36,908 bases of DNA from Amycolatopsis vastitatis (GTDB taxonomy: Bacteria > Actinomycetota > Actinomycetes > Mycobacteriales > Pseudonocardiaceae), in the NCBI RefSeq assembly GCF_002234595.1, contig NZ_NMUL01000089.1, positions 1-36,908 of the forward strand, given 5' to 3'. Shown here in pieces: positions 24,000-31,673 of the stretch (the first letter of the stretch is position 1; every line of letters starts with the position of its first letter). A model generated the notes under the pieces. It ran no database searches, was not told the origin of the DNA, and saw only the letters and a program-made list of their open reading frames with translations. The translations under genes and the position numbers were made by a program.

Positions 24000-25291
24000 G
24001 CCTGCGCTCCCACGAGTTCGGGCTTGGTCTGTTCGTGGCGGTTCTTCTCGCACAGCGCGAGGAACTCGTCCCGGAAGTACTTGATGCCGCTGGTGATCGG
24101 CGACACCGCGCCGTCGCCGAGGGCGCAGAACGACCGGCCGAGGATGTTGTCGCAGACGTCGAGGAGGGTGTCGATGTCCTCCTCGGTGCCGTGGCCCTCG
24201 ACCATCCGCTCGAGGATCTGCGCCAGCCAGTACGTGCCTTCGCGGCACGGCGTGCACTTGCCGCAGGACTCGTGCTCGTAGAACTGCGTCCACTTCATCA
24301 CGGCCCACGGCACCGACACGGTCTCGTTGAAGACCTGGACGGCGGTGGTGCCCAGCATCGACCCGGCTTCCGCCGCGCCTTCGAAGTCCAGGGGAACGTC
24401 GAGGTGCAGGTGCGTGAACATCGGGGTGGACGAGCCGCCCGGGGTCCAGAACTTGAGCGGGATGCCGTCCTTCATGCCGCCCGCCATGTCCAGCAGCTCG
24501 CGCAGGGTCGTCCCCAGCGGGCACTCGTACTGGCCGGGCTTCTCGACGTGGCCGGAGATCGAGTAGATCTTCGGGCCGGGCGACTTCTCGCGGCCCATCT
24601 CGCGGAACCAGCTCGACCCGCCGTTGACGATGAACGGCGCGCTCGCGATGGTCTCGACGTTGTTGACCGTGGTCGGCGCGGCGTACAGACCCGCGGCGGC
24701 CGGGAACGGCGGCTTGAGCCGCGGCTGGCCACGACGGCCTTCGAGGGAGTCCAGCAGCGCCGTCTCCTCGCCGCAGATGTACGCGCCCGCTCCCGCGTGG
24801 ACGGTGATCTTCAGGTCGAAGCCGGAGCCGAGGATGTTCTCGCCCAGGTAGCCCGCCGCTTCGGCTTCGCGCACGGCCGCGTTGAGGCGGCGGATGCAGT
24901 GCAGCGCCTCGCCGCGGACGTAGATGAAGCAGTGGTTGGACCGCATCGCGTACGAGGCGATGATGCAGCCCTCGATGAGCGAGTGCGGGTCCGCCATCAT
25001 CAGCGGGATGTCCTTGCAGGTCCCCGGCTCGCCCTCGTCGGCGTTGATGACCAGGTAGTGCGGCTTGTCGAAGTTCGGCGGCATGAAGGACCACTTGATG
25101 CCGGCCGGGAAGCCCGCGCCGCCGCGGCCGCGCAGGCCGGAGTCCTTGACCAGCTGGACGAGCTGCTCCGGCGTCCCGGCCAGGGCCTTGCGGATCGCGG
25201 TGTAGCCCTCGAGCGCCTCGTACTGGCCGATCTGCCAGGAGTTCGGGGACAGCCAGCGCTTCGTGAGGACCGGAGTGATGGGGTCAGCCAC
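23996..25291 (-). CDS. nuoF: NADH-quinone oxidoreductase subunit F (NADH/FMN site)
   Basis: The NADH-binding flavoprotein (431 residues) that oxidises NADH with FMN and passes electrons to cluster N3. The FMN/NADH glycine-rich loop is GRGGAGFPAG at 55-64, the second nucleotide motif is GAGAYICGEETALLDSLEG, and the [4Fe-4S] ligands are in ESCGKCTPCREG with the fourth in FCALGDGA. The GTG 25291 start overlaps the nuoE TAG by one base (TAGTG), giving the normal family length; an apparent longer frame upstream is a shadow of nuoE. Confidence 0.96.
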   Translation of the reverse strand: MADPITPVLTKRWLSPNSWQIGQYEALEGYTAIRKALAGTPEQLVQLVKDSGLRGRGGAGFPAGIKWSFMPPNFDKPHYLVINADEGEPGTCKDIPLMMADPHSLIEGCIIASYAMRSNHCFIYVRGEALHCIRRLNAAVREAEAAGYLGENILGSGFDLKITVHAGAGAYICGEETALLDSLEGRRGQPRLKPPFPAAAGLYAAPTTVNNVETIASAPFIVNGGSSWFREMGREKSPGPKIYSISGHVEKPGQYECPLGTTLRELLDMAGGMKDGIPLKFWTPGGSSTPMFTHLHLDVPLDFEGAAEAGSMLGTTAVQVFNETVSVPWAVMKWTQFYEHESCGKCTPCREGTYWLAQILERMVEGHGTEEDIDTLLDVCDNILGRSFCALGDGAVSPITSGIKYFRDEFLALCEKNRHEQTKPELVGAQA

Positions 25292-26148
25292 TACTTCTTC
25301 TCCACTTCCGGCAGGGGAACATCCTGAGCCACCGGGGCGACCCAGCCGCGGTCCTGCGCGAGCTTCGCGCCCCGCAGCGTCTCGACGGCCTGCGACGGGC
25401 CGTCGACGTCCTTGCGGTAGGTCCGCTCGTCCTCCGGGAAGAACCCGGCGAGCTGCAGCTCGGCGCCCTTGAAGTTCGTCAGCGGGGCACCGCGCGTCGG
25501 GGCCGGCTTCTTGCCCGCCTGCAGCGCGTCGACCAGCGCGACGGCCTTCTCCTCGGTCTGGTTGTCGAAGTACTCGTAGTTGACCTGGATGACCGGCGCG
25601 AGGTCGCAGGCCGCGAGGCACTCGGCGTGCTCGAGGGTGATCGAGCCCGGCTCGTTCGGCGTGCCCGCGGTCTCGTTGTGCCCCAGCGGCTGCTCCTCGG
25701 AACCGAGGTGCGTCTGGAGCTTCTTGTAGATCGCGTCGCCGCCCATGGCCGCGCACAGCGTGTTGGTGCAGACGCTCACGAGGTGTTCGCCGCACGGACG
25801 CCGCTTGTACATCGTGTAGAACGTCGCGACCGCGCTGACCTCGGCGTCGGACAGGTCGAGCTGCTTAGCGCAGAACGCGATGCCCTCCTGGCTGACGTAC
25901 CCCTGCACCGACTGCACGAGGTGCAGCATCGGCAGCAGCGCCGAGCGGGACATCGGGTAGCGCGCGATCAACTCCTGCGCCTTGGCGTGGATGTCGGCGT
26001 CGAAGACGTCTTCCAGCGGCGTCTCGGTGATGATCCCGGCGGCCACACCCGGGTCGGGCGCGATGGCGACGACGTCGGTGTCCGACGCGGCCGCCGCGTA
26101 CGTCGTCGCGGCGTCCTTCGGGCCCGGCTCGGGGAACGTTGAGGTCAT
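25291..26148 (-). CDS. nuoE: NADH-quinone oxidoreductase subunit E
   Basis: A 24-kDa-type subunit (285 residues) with cluster N1a. The [2Fe-2S] ligands are C127 and C132 (VSVCTNTLC) and C177 and C181 (AECLAACDLAPV). The thioredoxin-like core covers about residues 50-200. It is flanked by a ~45-residue Ala/Asp-rich N-terminal extension and an ~80-residue C-terminal tail absent from the 166-residue E. coli protein; long NuoE forms are usual in actinobacteria as I recall. ATG 26148 overlaps the nuoD stop (ATGA). Confidence 0.95.
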   Translation of the reverse strand: MTSTFPEPGPKDAATTYAAAASDTDVVAIAPDPGVAAGIITETPLEDVFDADIHAKAQELIARYPMSRSALLPMLHLVQSVQGYVSQEGIAFCAKQLDLSDAEVSAVATFYTMYKRRPCGEHLVSVCTNTLCAAMGGDAIYKKLQTHLGSEEQPLGHNETAGTPNEPGSITLEHAECLAACDLAPVIQVNYEYFDNQTEEKAVALVDALQAGKKPAPTRGAPLTNFKGAELQLAGFFPEDERTYRKDVDGPSQAVETLRGAKLAQDRGWVAPVAQDVPLPEVEKK

Positions 26149-27527
26149 CGGTCCACTCCCCCCATGACGGGGTCGATCGAGGCGATGGCGGCGATCACGT
26201 CGGCGACCAGGCCGCCTTCGGACATGGCGGGCATCGACTGCAGGTTCACGAAGCTCGGGTCCCGCACGTGGACCCGCAGCGGCCGCGTGCCGCCGTCGGA
26301 CACCAGGTGCGCGCCCAGCTCGCCGCGCGGCGACTCGACCGACGTGTAAACCTGCCCGGCCGGCACCTTGAAGCCCTCGGTGACCAGCTTGAAGTGGTGG
26401 ATCAGGGACTCCATCGACTGGCCCATGATCTTCTTGACGTGCTCGAGCGAGTTGCCCATGCCGTCGCTGCCGATGGACAGCTGCGCCGGCCAGGCGACCT
26501 TCTTGTCCTCGACCATGACCGGGCCCGGCTCGAGCTTCTCCAGGCACTGCTCGATGATCTTGAGGCTCTCGTGCATCTCGTGCACCCGGATCAGGTAGCG
26601 CGACCAGCAGTCCGCGCCGTTGTCGACCGGGACGTCGAACTCGAACTCGTCGTAGCAGGAGTACGGCTCGGTCTTGCGCAGGTCCCACGGCAGGCCCGCG
26701 GACCGCAGCACCGGGCCGGTGACGCCGAGCGCGAGGCACGCGTCGACCGGCAGGTAGCCGACGCCCTTGAGCCGGTTGCGCCAGATCGGCTGCCCGGTGA
26801 AGAGCTTGTCGTACAGCGGAAGGCGTTCCTTCATCGTCTTGATGAACGCCTTGACGACCTCGACGTAGTCGGCCGGCATGTCCTGCGCGAGGCCGCCGGG
26901 GCGGATGAACGCGTGGTTCATCCGCAGGCCGGTCAGGTGCTCCAGCAGGTGCAGCACCTCTTCGCGCTCGCGGAACCCGAGCGTCATCGCGGTGGTGGCG
27001 CCGAGCTCCATGCCGCCGGTGGCGATGTAGACCAGGTGCGAGCCGATCCGGTTGATCTCCAGCAGCATCACGCGCAGCAGCTGCGCGCGGCGCGGGGCCT
27101 CGATCTGCAGCAGCTTCTCGACGCCGAGGCAGTACGCCATCTCCGTCGAAAGCGGGGCCAGGTAGTCCATGCGCGTCACGAACGTGACGCCCTGGGTCCA
27201 GGTCCGGTACTCGCAGTTCTTCTCGATGCCGGTGTGGAGGTAGCCGATGACCGAACGCAGCTGCGTGACGGTCTCGCCTTCCATCTCCAGCACGAGCCGG
27301 AGCACGCCGTGCGTCGACGGGTGCTGCGGGCCCATGTTGATGACCATGCGCTCGTCGTGCGCCGCGTCGGCGATGACGTCGTCCCAGTCGCCGCCGGAGA
27401 CCGTGTAGACGCGGCCTTCGGTGGTGTCGCGGGAGTCGGCGTAGTTCGCGCTGTCGGTGCTGTCGCTGCCGGTCTCCGTCGTGCTGGTACCGGTCGTGAC
27501 GTCCGACAGATTCTCGGTGCTGCTCAC
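26145..27527 (-). CDS. nuoD: NADH-quinone oxidoreductase subunit D
   Basis: A 49-kDa-type subunit (460 residues) forming the quinone-reduction site with NuoB. The hallmark GPQHPSTHGVLRLVLEMEGE is at about residues 75-94, and the C-terminus ends in the conserved DPVMGGVDR. The first ~45 residues are a Ser/Thr/Asp-rich, probably disordered extension (TTGTSTTETGSDSTDSANY). The start overlaps the nuoC stop (ATGA). Confidence 0.96.
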   Translation of the reverse strand: MSSTENLSDVTTGTSTTETGSDSTDSANYADSRDTTEGRVYTVSGGDWDDVIADAAHDERMVINMGPQHPSTHGVLRLVLEMEGETVTQLRSVIGYLHTGIEKNCEYRTWTQGVTFVTRMDYLAPLSTEMAYCLGVEKLLQIEAPRRAQLLRVMLLEINRIGSHLVYIATGGMELGATTAMTLGFREREEVLHLLEHLTGLRMNHAFIRPGGLAQDMPADYVEVVKAFIKTMKERLPLYDKLFTGQPIWRNRLKGVGYLPVDACLALGVTGPVLRSAGLPWDLRKTEPYSCYDEFEFDVPVDNGADCWSRYLIRVHEMHESLKIIEQCLEKLEPGPVMVEDKKVAWPAQLSIGSDGMGNSLEHVKKIMGQSMESLIHHFKLVTEGFKVPAGQVYTSVESPRGELGAHLVSDGGTRPLRVHVRDPSFVNLQSMPAMSEGGLVADVIAAIASIDPVMGGVDR

Positions 27528-28273
27528 GAGTACGACCTCCGCTGGTCCGGCGGCGGGATCTCCGCGCCCTTGTATTCGACCGGGATCCCGCCGAGCGGGT
27601 AGTCCTTGCGCTGGGGGTGGCCGTCCCAGTCGTCCGGCATGAGGATCCGGGTCAGCGCCGGGTGGCCGTCGAAGACGATCCCGAACATGTCCCAGGCTTC
27701 CCGCTCCTGCCAGTCGGCGGTCGGGTAGGTCTCCACCAGCGACGGCACGTGCGCGTCCTCGACGTCGAGGGTGACCTCGAGGCGGATCCGGCGCCGGTAG
27801 GTCAGCGACGTGAAGTGGTACACCGCGTGCAGCCGCTGCGGGACGTCGACGCCGTAGTCCACACCGGACACCGAGGACAGCAGCTCGAACCGGAGACCGC
27901 CGTCGTCGCGCAGCGTCTTCGCGATCGCGGGCAGGTGCTCGCGGGCGACGTAGAAGGTGATCTCGCCGCGGTCGACCGTCGTCTGCAGGATCGCCTCGGC
28001 CGGGATCTTGCGCTCGGCCAGCGCCGCGTAGAACTCGTCGGCGAACTGGTCGAACCAGCCGCCGTACGGACGTTCGGCGGGCGCGGGGCTGTAGGCCGGG
28101 AGCCGGACACCGCCGTAGCCGGAGGTGTCGCCGGTGCCGTGGACGCCGAACATGCCCTGGCGTTCGCGGCCGGTGACGACGGCCTCGGCCGCACCCGGCC
28201 CCTTCGCCGTCAGACCGGTTTCGGCACGCTCGGCGCTCGACTGCTCTTCGCCGGGTTGGGGGTTCTCAGTCAT
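27524..28273 (-). CDS. nuoC: NADH-quinone oxidoreductase subunit C
   Basis: A 30-kDa-type subunit (249 residues) of the peripheral arm. The family signature appears as EREAWDMFGIVFDGHPALTRILMPDDWDGHPQRKDYPLGG near the C-terminus. The first ~60 residues are a variable extension. It is a separate gene, not a NuoCD fusion as in enterobacteria. The ATG is four bases after the nuoB stop. Confidence 0.96.
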   Translation of the reverse strand: MTENPQPGEEQSSAERAETGLTAKGPGAAEAVVTGRERQGMFGVHGTGDTSGYGGVRLPAYSPAPAERPYGGWFDQFADEFYAALAERKIPAEAILQTTVDRGEITFYVAREHLPAIAKTLRDDGGLRFELLSSVSGVDYGVDVPQRLHAVYHFTSLTYRRRIRLEVTLDVEDAHVPSLVETYPTADWQEREAWDMFGIVFDGHPALTRILMPDDWDGHPQRKDYPLGGIPVEYKGAEIPPPDQRRSYS

Positions 28274-28277
28274 CGCT

Positions 28278-28826
28278 CTACTTCTTCGCGTACTTGATCG
28301 ACGACGCGACGAGCTCGGTGCGGGCCCCGCTGGCGGCGCGGATGGCCGCGCGGCGGGCGTTGATCGGCTCGTCCTGGATCTTGGCGTGCAGCTTGAGGAT
28401 CGCGTCCAGCAGCATCTCCGGCCGCGGCGGGCAGCCGGGCAGGTACATGTCCACCGGGACGATGTGGTCGACGCCCTGGACCACGGCGTAGTTGTTGAAC
28501 ATGCCGCCGGAGGAGGCGCAGACGCCCATCGCGAGCACCCAGCGCGGCTCGGCCATCTGGTCGTAGATCTGGCGCAGGACCGGGGCCATCTTCTGCGTGA
28601 CGCGGCCGGCGACGATCATCAGGTCGGCCTGCCGCGGCGTCGCGCTGAAGCGCTCCATGCCGAACCGGGCGATGTCGTAGCGGGACCCGCCGACCGTCAT
28701 CATCTCGATCGCGCAGCAGGCGAGGCCGAAGGTGGCGGGCCACAGCGAGTTCTTGCGCGCCCAGTTGACGAGGCCTTCGAGGCTGGCCAGCAGGACGCCG
28801 TTGGGGAGTTTCTCTTCGAGGCCCAT
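28278..28826 (-). CDS. nuoB: NADH-quinone oxidoreductase subunit B
   Basis: The subunit (182 residues) holding cluster N2, the last electron carrier before quinone. The four ligands are visible: the adjacent pair C37-C38 (GLACCAIEMM), C103 (GVCASSGGMFNNY) and C132 (LPGCPPRPE). It starts at ATG 28826, four bases after the nuoA stop. Confidence 0.97.
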   Translation of the reverse strand: MGLEEKLPNGVLLASLEGLVNWARKNSLWPATFGLACCAIEMMTVGGSRYDIARFGMERFSATPRQADLMIVAGRVTQKMAPVLRQIYDQMAEPRWVLAMGVCASSGGMFNNYAVVQGVDHIVPVDMYLPGCPPRPEMLLDAILKLHAKIQDEPINARRAAIRAASGARTELVASSIKYAKK

Positions 28827-28830
28827 GGGT

Positions 28831-29250
28831 CTAGTTCCAATCCAGGCCGCCGCGCCGCCACACGTAGGCGTACGCGAAGCCGACCGTCGCGATGAACAGC
28901 AGGATCTCCACCAGGCCGAACGTGCCCAGCGCGTCCGCCTGCACGGCGAACGGGTAGAGGAAGACCATCTCGATGTCGAACAGGATGAACAGCATCGCGG
29001 TGATGTAGTAGGCCACCGGCATCCGCCCGGCGCCGACGAGCGGCTGCGGGGACGGCTCGATGCCGCACTCGTAGGCGGACAGCTTGGCCTTGTTGTACCG
29101 GCTGGGGCCGACGAGCGGCCCGAGCAGGACCGACAGCACGGCGAAACCGAGCGCCAGCACGAACAACAGGACCAGGGGCAGGTAGGGCTTCAGGCTCGGG
29201 GCCTCTTGCGCCAGCTGCACCGTGTCGGTTCGGGTCAGCAACGTCAGCAC
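28831..29250 (-). CDS. nuoA: NADH-quinone oxidoreductase subunit A
   Basis: The first gene of the operon: a three-helix membrane subunit (139 residues). The conserved loop YNKAKLSAYECGIEPSPQP and the helix MPVAYYITAMLFILFDIEMVFLYPFAV are present. GTG 29250 is the first possible start after an in-frame stop upstream. Its ribosome site is weak (the nearest good purine tract, GGAAAGG, is 14 bases away), so a coupled mini-ORF may help initiation. The promoter and Rex-like operators lie in the 424-base gap upstream. Confidence 0.95.
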   Translation of the reverse strand: MLTLLTRTDTVQLAQEAPSLKPYLPLVLLFVLALGFAVLSVLLGPLVGPSRYNKAKLSAYECGIEPSPQPLVGAGRMPVAYYITAMLFILFDIEMVFLYPFAVQADALGTFGLVEILLFIATVGFAYAYVWRRGGLDWN

Positions 29251-29264
29251 GGGGTCTTCGCCAT
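29244..29264 (-). CDS. Possible six-residue mini-ORF overlapping the nuoA start
   Basis: On the minus strand ATG 29264 opens MAKTPC and stops with TGA three bases past the nuoA GTG. A GGAAAGG abuts the ATG, which is too close for an ideal ribosome site. It might couple ribosomes onto the poorly marked nuoA start; chance is quite possible. Confidence 0.2.
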   Translation of the reverse strand: MAKTPC

Positions 29265-29390
29265 CCTTTCCGCGCCGATGCGGTTGTGCTTGGGGTGGGA
29301 ACCGCTTGGCCTCGTCGGCACCCTAAGGGAGCTGGGTCACACCGCCGAGGGTCAGGGTCTCCTTACGGCCCGTGGCTGGACCGCGAAGTG

Positions 29391-29410
29391 CTTGTGAAAT
29401 AGTTCACAAG
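29391..29410. promoter_or_regulatory. Rex-type operator 1 upstream of nuoA
   Basis: The core TTGTGAA-ATAG-TTCACAA (29392-29409) is a perfect palindrome, extended by C/G pairs to 20 bp. It equals the Rex operator consensus TTGTGAA-N4-TTCACAA. It also satisfies the CRP/GlxR pattern TGTGA-N6-TCACA. It lies 141-160 bases before the nuoA start. Confidence 0.8.
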
Positions 29411-29424
29411 CCACTCGTCGCGGA

Positions 29425-29440
29425 TGTGAAGGGATTCACA
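29425..29440. promoter_or_regulatory. Rex-type operator 2 upstream of nuoA
   Basis: TGTGAA-GGGA-TTCACA is a perfect 16-bp palindrome with the same half-sites as operator 1. The centres are 32 bases apart, about three helical turns, so two dimers would sit on one face of the DNA. Confidence 0.75.
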
Positions 29441-29452
29441 AAGCATGGGGGG

Positions 29453-29482
29453 AGTCTAGGACGCGACTCACACTCTTGTCCC
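29453..29482 (-). promoter_or_regulatory. Weak promoter candidate for the nuo operon
   Basis: On the minus strand GGGACA (29477-29482) and TAGACT (29453-29458) are 18 bases apart. Transcription would start near 29446, placing both operators just downstream of the start, where they could act as roadblocks. Only four of six bases match in the -35 box. Confidence 0.3.
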
Positions 29483-29674
29483 TAGGGCCCCGTGTTATCA
29501 GGGTCGCCTAACTTCCGGCGCCATCGTTGTCACGGGTCGGCGACACCGCGCACGCGACCTGCGCGAAAGGCGTTCAAGATCGCGTTCCGGACGGACAAAA
29601 CGGGCGTCGACCTGTGATCTATCCCACTGACCGCACGGCCAACTTGTTAGGCCACTCGTGTGTCCGCGCGCGCG

Positions 29675-30961
29675 TCAGCGCGGGCTCGGGGTCACCTTCG
29701 CGAGCGCTGCGATGAGGCGGTCGACGCCGTCGCCGCCCTTGGCGTCGTAGCAGCCCGACAAGCCCTTGTACACCAACGGGAGGATCTTGTTGATGCGCAG
29801 CCCGTACTTGGTGCAGGCGTGCATGATCTTGGGCTTGCCGATGATCTTCGCGAAGACGTTGCCCAGCGCGTAGTAGCCGCCCATCAGCTCGCCGACCGCG
29901 CGCGGGTACGCCTCGAGCGCCCGCTCCCGCGAAGGCCCTTCGCGCCGCGCAAGCGCCTGGACGACGACCTCCGCGGCGATCTGCGCGGACTCCATCGCCG
30001 CCGAGATGCCTTCGCCGTTGAACGGGCTGACCATCCCGCCGGCGTCGCCGAGCAGCAGCAGGCCGTCGCGGTAGTGCGGGGTGCGGTTGAAGCCCATCGG
30101 GAGGCCGGCACCGCCGACCTTGCCGATCGCGTTCTCCTCGCGGTAGCCCCACTCCTCCGGCGTCCCGTCGAGCCACTGGCGCAGCAGCGCGCGGTAGTCG
30201 GTGTTCCGGAACGAGGCCGACGTCGAGAGCATGCCGAGGCCGACGTTCACCGTGCCGTCGCCGAGCGGGAACGCCCAGCCGTAGCCAGGCAGCAGCTTCG
30301 GGTCGCGCGGATCGGACTTGTCCCACAGCTCGAGGTGGCCCTCGATGAACGGGTCGTCGTGGCGCGGGCTCTTGTAGTACTGGCGCACCGCGACGCCCAT
30401 CGGGCGCTTCTCGTTCTTCTGGATGCCGACGCTCAGCGCGAGCCGCGCGGACACGCCGTCGCAGGCCAGGACCAGGGGCGCGTAGTACTTCACCGGTGTC
30501 CGCTCGGGGCCGACCTTCGCCTCGACGCCGACCACGCGCCCGCCCGCGTTGGTGATCGCGCTCGTGACGGTCGTGCGCTCATAGAGCCGCGCGCCCGCCT
30601 TCACCGCGAGCTTCGCGAGGAGGTCGTCGAAGTCGTGGCGGGTGCGGGAAACGCCGTACGGCGGGTAGCTCGTCAGGTCCGGCCAGTCGAGTTCCAGCGT
30701 GAGGTCGCCGGTGAGGATCCGCAGGCCGCGGCTGTGGACCCAGCCCGCTTCCTCGCTCGTGTCGATGCCCAGGTCGATCAGCTGCTTGACGCCACGCGGG
30801 GTCAGGCCGTCGCCGCAGACCTTCTCGCGGGGGAACTCGGTCTTCTCCAGCAGGAGGACGTCGACGCCCGCGCGCGCCAGGTAGGTGGCCACGGTGGACC
30901 CAGCGGGTCCGGCGCCGACGACGATGACTTCGGCGTCCTGGTCTGCGGTGCGTCGCGTCAT
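29675..30961 (-). CDS. menJ: Geranylgeranyl reductase family FAD enzyme (menaquinone side-chain reductase, MenJ-like)
   Basis: A 428-residue flavoprotein that by family reduces isoprenoid double bonds. The N-terminal dinucleotide fold is VIVVGAGPAGSTVA (G16, G18, G21), followed by FPREKVCGDGLTPRG, typical of geranylgeranyl reductases, and the FAD-contacting GDAGGMVSPFNGEGISAAMES in the second half. In mycobacteria the homologue MenJ saturates the second isoprene unit of menaquinone. That role is inferred here from strong overall resemblance and from the adjacent menG, 10 bases upstream. The alternative is reduction of another polyprenyl lipid. It uses ATG 30961 and is followed by the nuo regulatory region. 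Confidence 0.85.
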   Translation of the reverse strand: MTRRTADQDAEVIVVGAGPAGSTVATYLARAGVDVLLLEKTEFPREKVCGDGLTPRGVKQLIDLGIDTSEEAGWVHSRGLRILTGDLTLELDWPDLTSYPPYGVSRTRHDFDDLLAKLAVKAGARLYERTTVTSAITNAGGRVVGVEAKVGPERTPVKYYAPLVLACDGVSARLALSVGIQKNEKRPMGVAVRQYYKSPRHDDPFIEGHLELWDKSDPRDPKLLPGYGWAFPLGDGTVNVGLGMLSTSASFRNTDYRALLRQWLDGTPEEWGYREENAIGKVGGAGLPMGFNRTPHYRDGLLLLGDAGGMVSPFNGEGISAAMESAQIAAEVVVQALARREGPSRERALEAYPRAVGELMGGYYALGNVFAKIIGKPKIMHACTKYGLRINKILPLVYKGLSGCYDAKGGDGVDRLIAALAKVTPSPR

Positions 30962-30971
30962 AGGCGCGAGT

Positions 30972-31661
30972 TTAGGCAGGCTTTCGCGCGCGGTGGATCG
31001 CCACGACGCCGAATGTGAGGTTCAACCACTCGACGTCGGCCCAGCCCGCGCTCGCGATGATCTCGCCGAGGGTGCGCTGGTCGGGCCAGGCCAGCATCGA
31101 TTCGGCCAGGTAGGAGTACGCCTCGGGGTTGGACGACGTCCGCTTGCCGACCCAGGTGAGCAGCTTCAGCATGAACCGCCGGTGGACGAACCGGATCGGC
31201 GCGAACGGCGGCGTCGAGACCTCGCAGATCACCAGGCGGCCGCCCGGCTTGACCACCCGGGCGATCTCGGTGAGCGCGGCCTTCGTGTCGACGAAGTTGC
31301 GCAGCGCCAGGGAGATCGTCACGGCGTCGAAGCTCTCGTCGGCGAACGGGAGGTTCAGCGCGTCCGCGGCGACCATCGGGACCTTGCGGTGCAGGCCGGC
31401 GCGCAGCATGCCGAAGGAGAAGTCCGCGGCCAGGCACCAGGCGCCACCGCGGGCGTACTCGACGGTGGACACCCCGGTGCCGGCGGCGAGGTCCAGGACC
31501 TTCTCGCCGCGGCGGGCGTCGAGCACGCGGGCGGTGGTCGTGCGCCAGCGCCGGTCGAAGCCGAACGTCATGAACGAGTTCGCCCGGTCGTACCCGGACG
31601 CGACACCGTCGAACATCGCGGCGACTTCGTGCGGGTCCTTGTCCAGGCTTGCGCGTGACAT
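30972..31661 (-). CDS. menG: Demethylmenaquinone methyltransferase
   Basis: A class I SAM-dependent methyltransferase (229 residues) of the UbiE/MenG family. It performs the last ring methylation of menaquinone at the membrane surface. The family N-terminal signature YDRANSFMTFGFDRRWR is at residues 24-40, the SAM motif VLDLAAGTGVST at 55-66, and the second signature region is LRNFVDTKAALTEIARVVKPGGRL. It probably has its own leaderless start at ATG 31661 as well as read-through from the membrane-protein gene nine bases upstream. It lies directly before menJ. Confidence 0.93.
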   Translation of the reverse strand: MSRASLDKDPHEVAAMFDGVASGYDRANSFMTFGFDRRWRTTTARVLDARRGEKVLDLAAGTGVSTVEYARGGAWCLAADFSFGMLRAGLHRKVPMVAADALNLPFADESFDAVTISLALRNFVDTKAALTEIARVVKPGGRLVICEVSTPPFAPIRFVHRRFMLKLLTWVGKRTSSNPEAYSYLAESMLAWPDQRTLGEIIASAGWADVEWLNLTFGVVAIHRARKPA

Positions 31662-31667
31662 GGGTTG

Positions 31668-31673
31668 AGATTA
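31668..31673 (-). promoter_or_regulatory. -10 box for a leaderless menG transcript
   Basis: TAATCT on the minus strand ends six bases before the A of the menG ATG (31661). It overlaps the TAA stop of the preceding gene. No good -35 box is seen. Confidence 0.4.

Larger units (their letters stand above)
29251..29674. other. Regulatory region upstream of nuoA
   Basis: A gene-free stretch between menJ and nuoA. It holds two perfect Rex/CRP-type palindromes, a weak promoter candidate and a purine-rich ribosome region. A small plus-strand frame here has no coding signs. Confidence 0.7.

Noticed and set aside
21531..24281. 916-residue plus-strand open frame opposite nuoG and the 3' end of nuoF
   Set aside because: It has no recognisable domain and sits exactly opposite genes with full iron-sulfur motifs; an antisense shadow.
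29527..29715. 62-residue plus-strand frame in the nuoA upstream region
   Set aside because: No ribosome site, no motif, and it runs into the end of menJ on the other strand.
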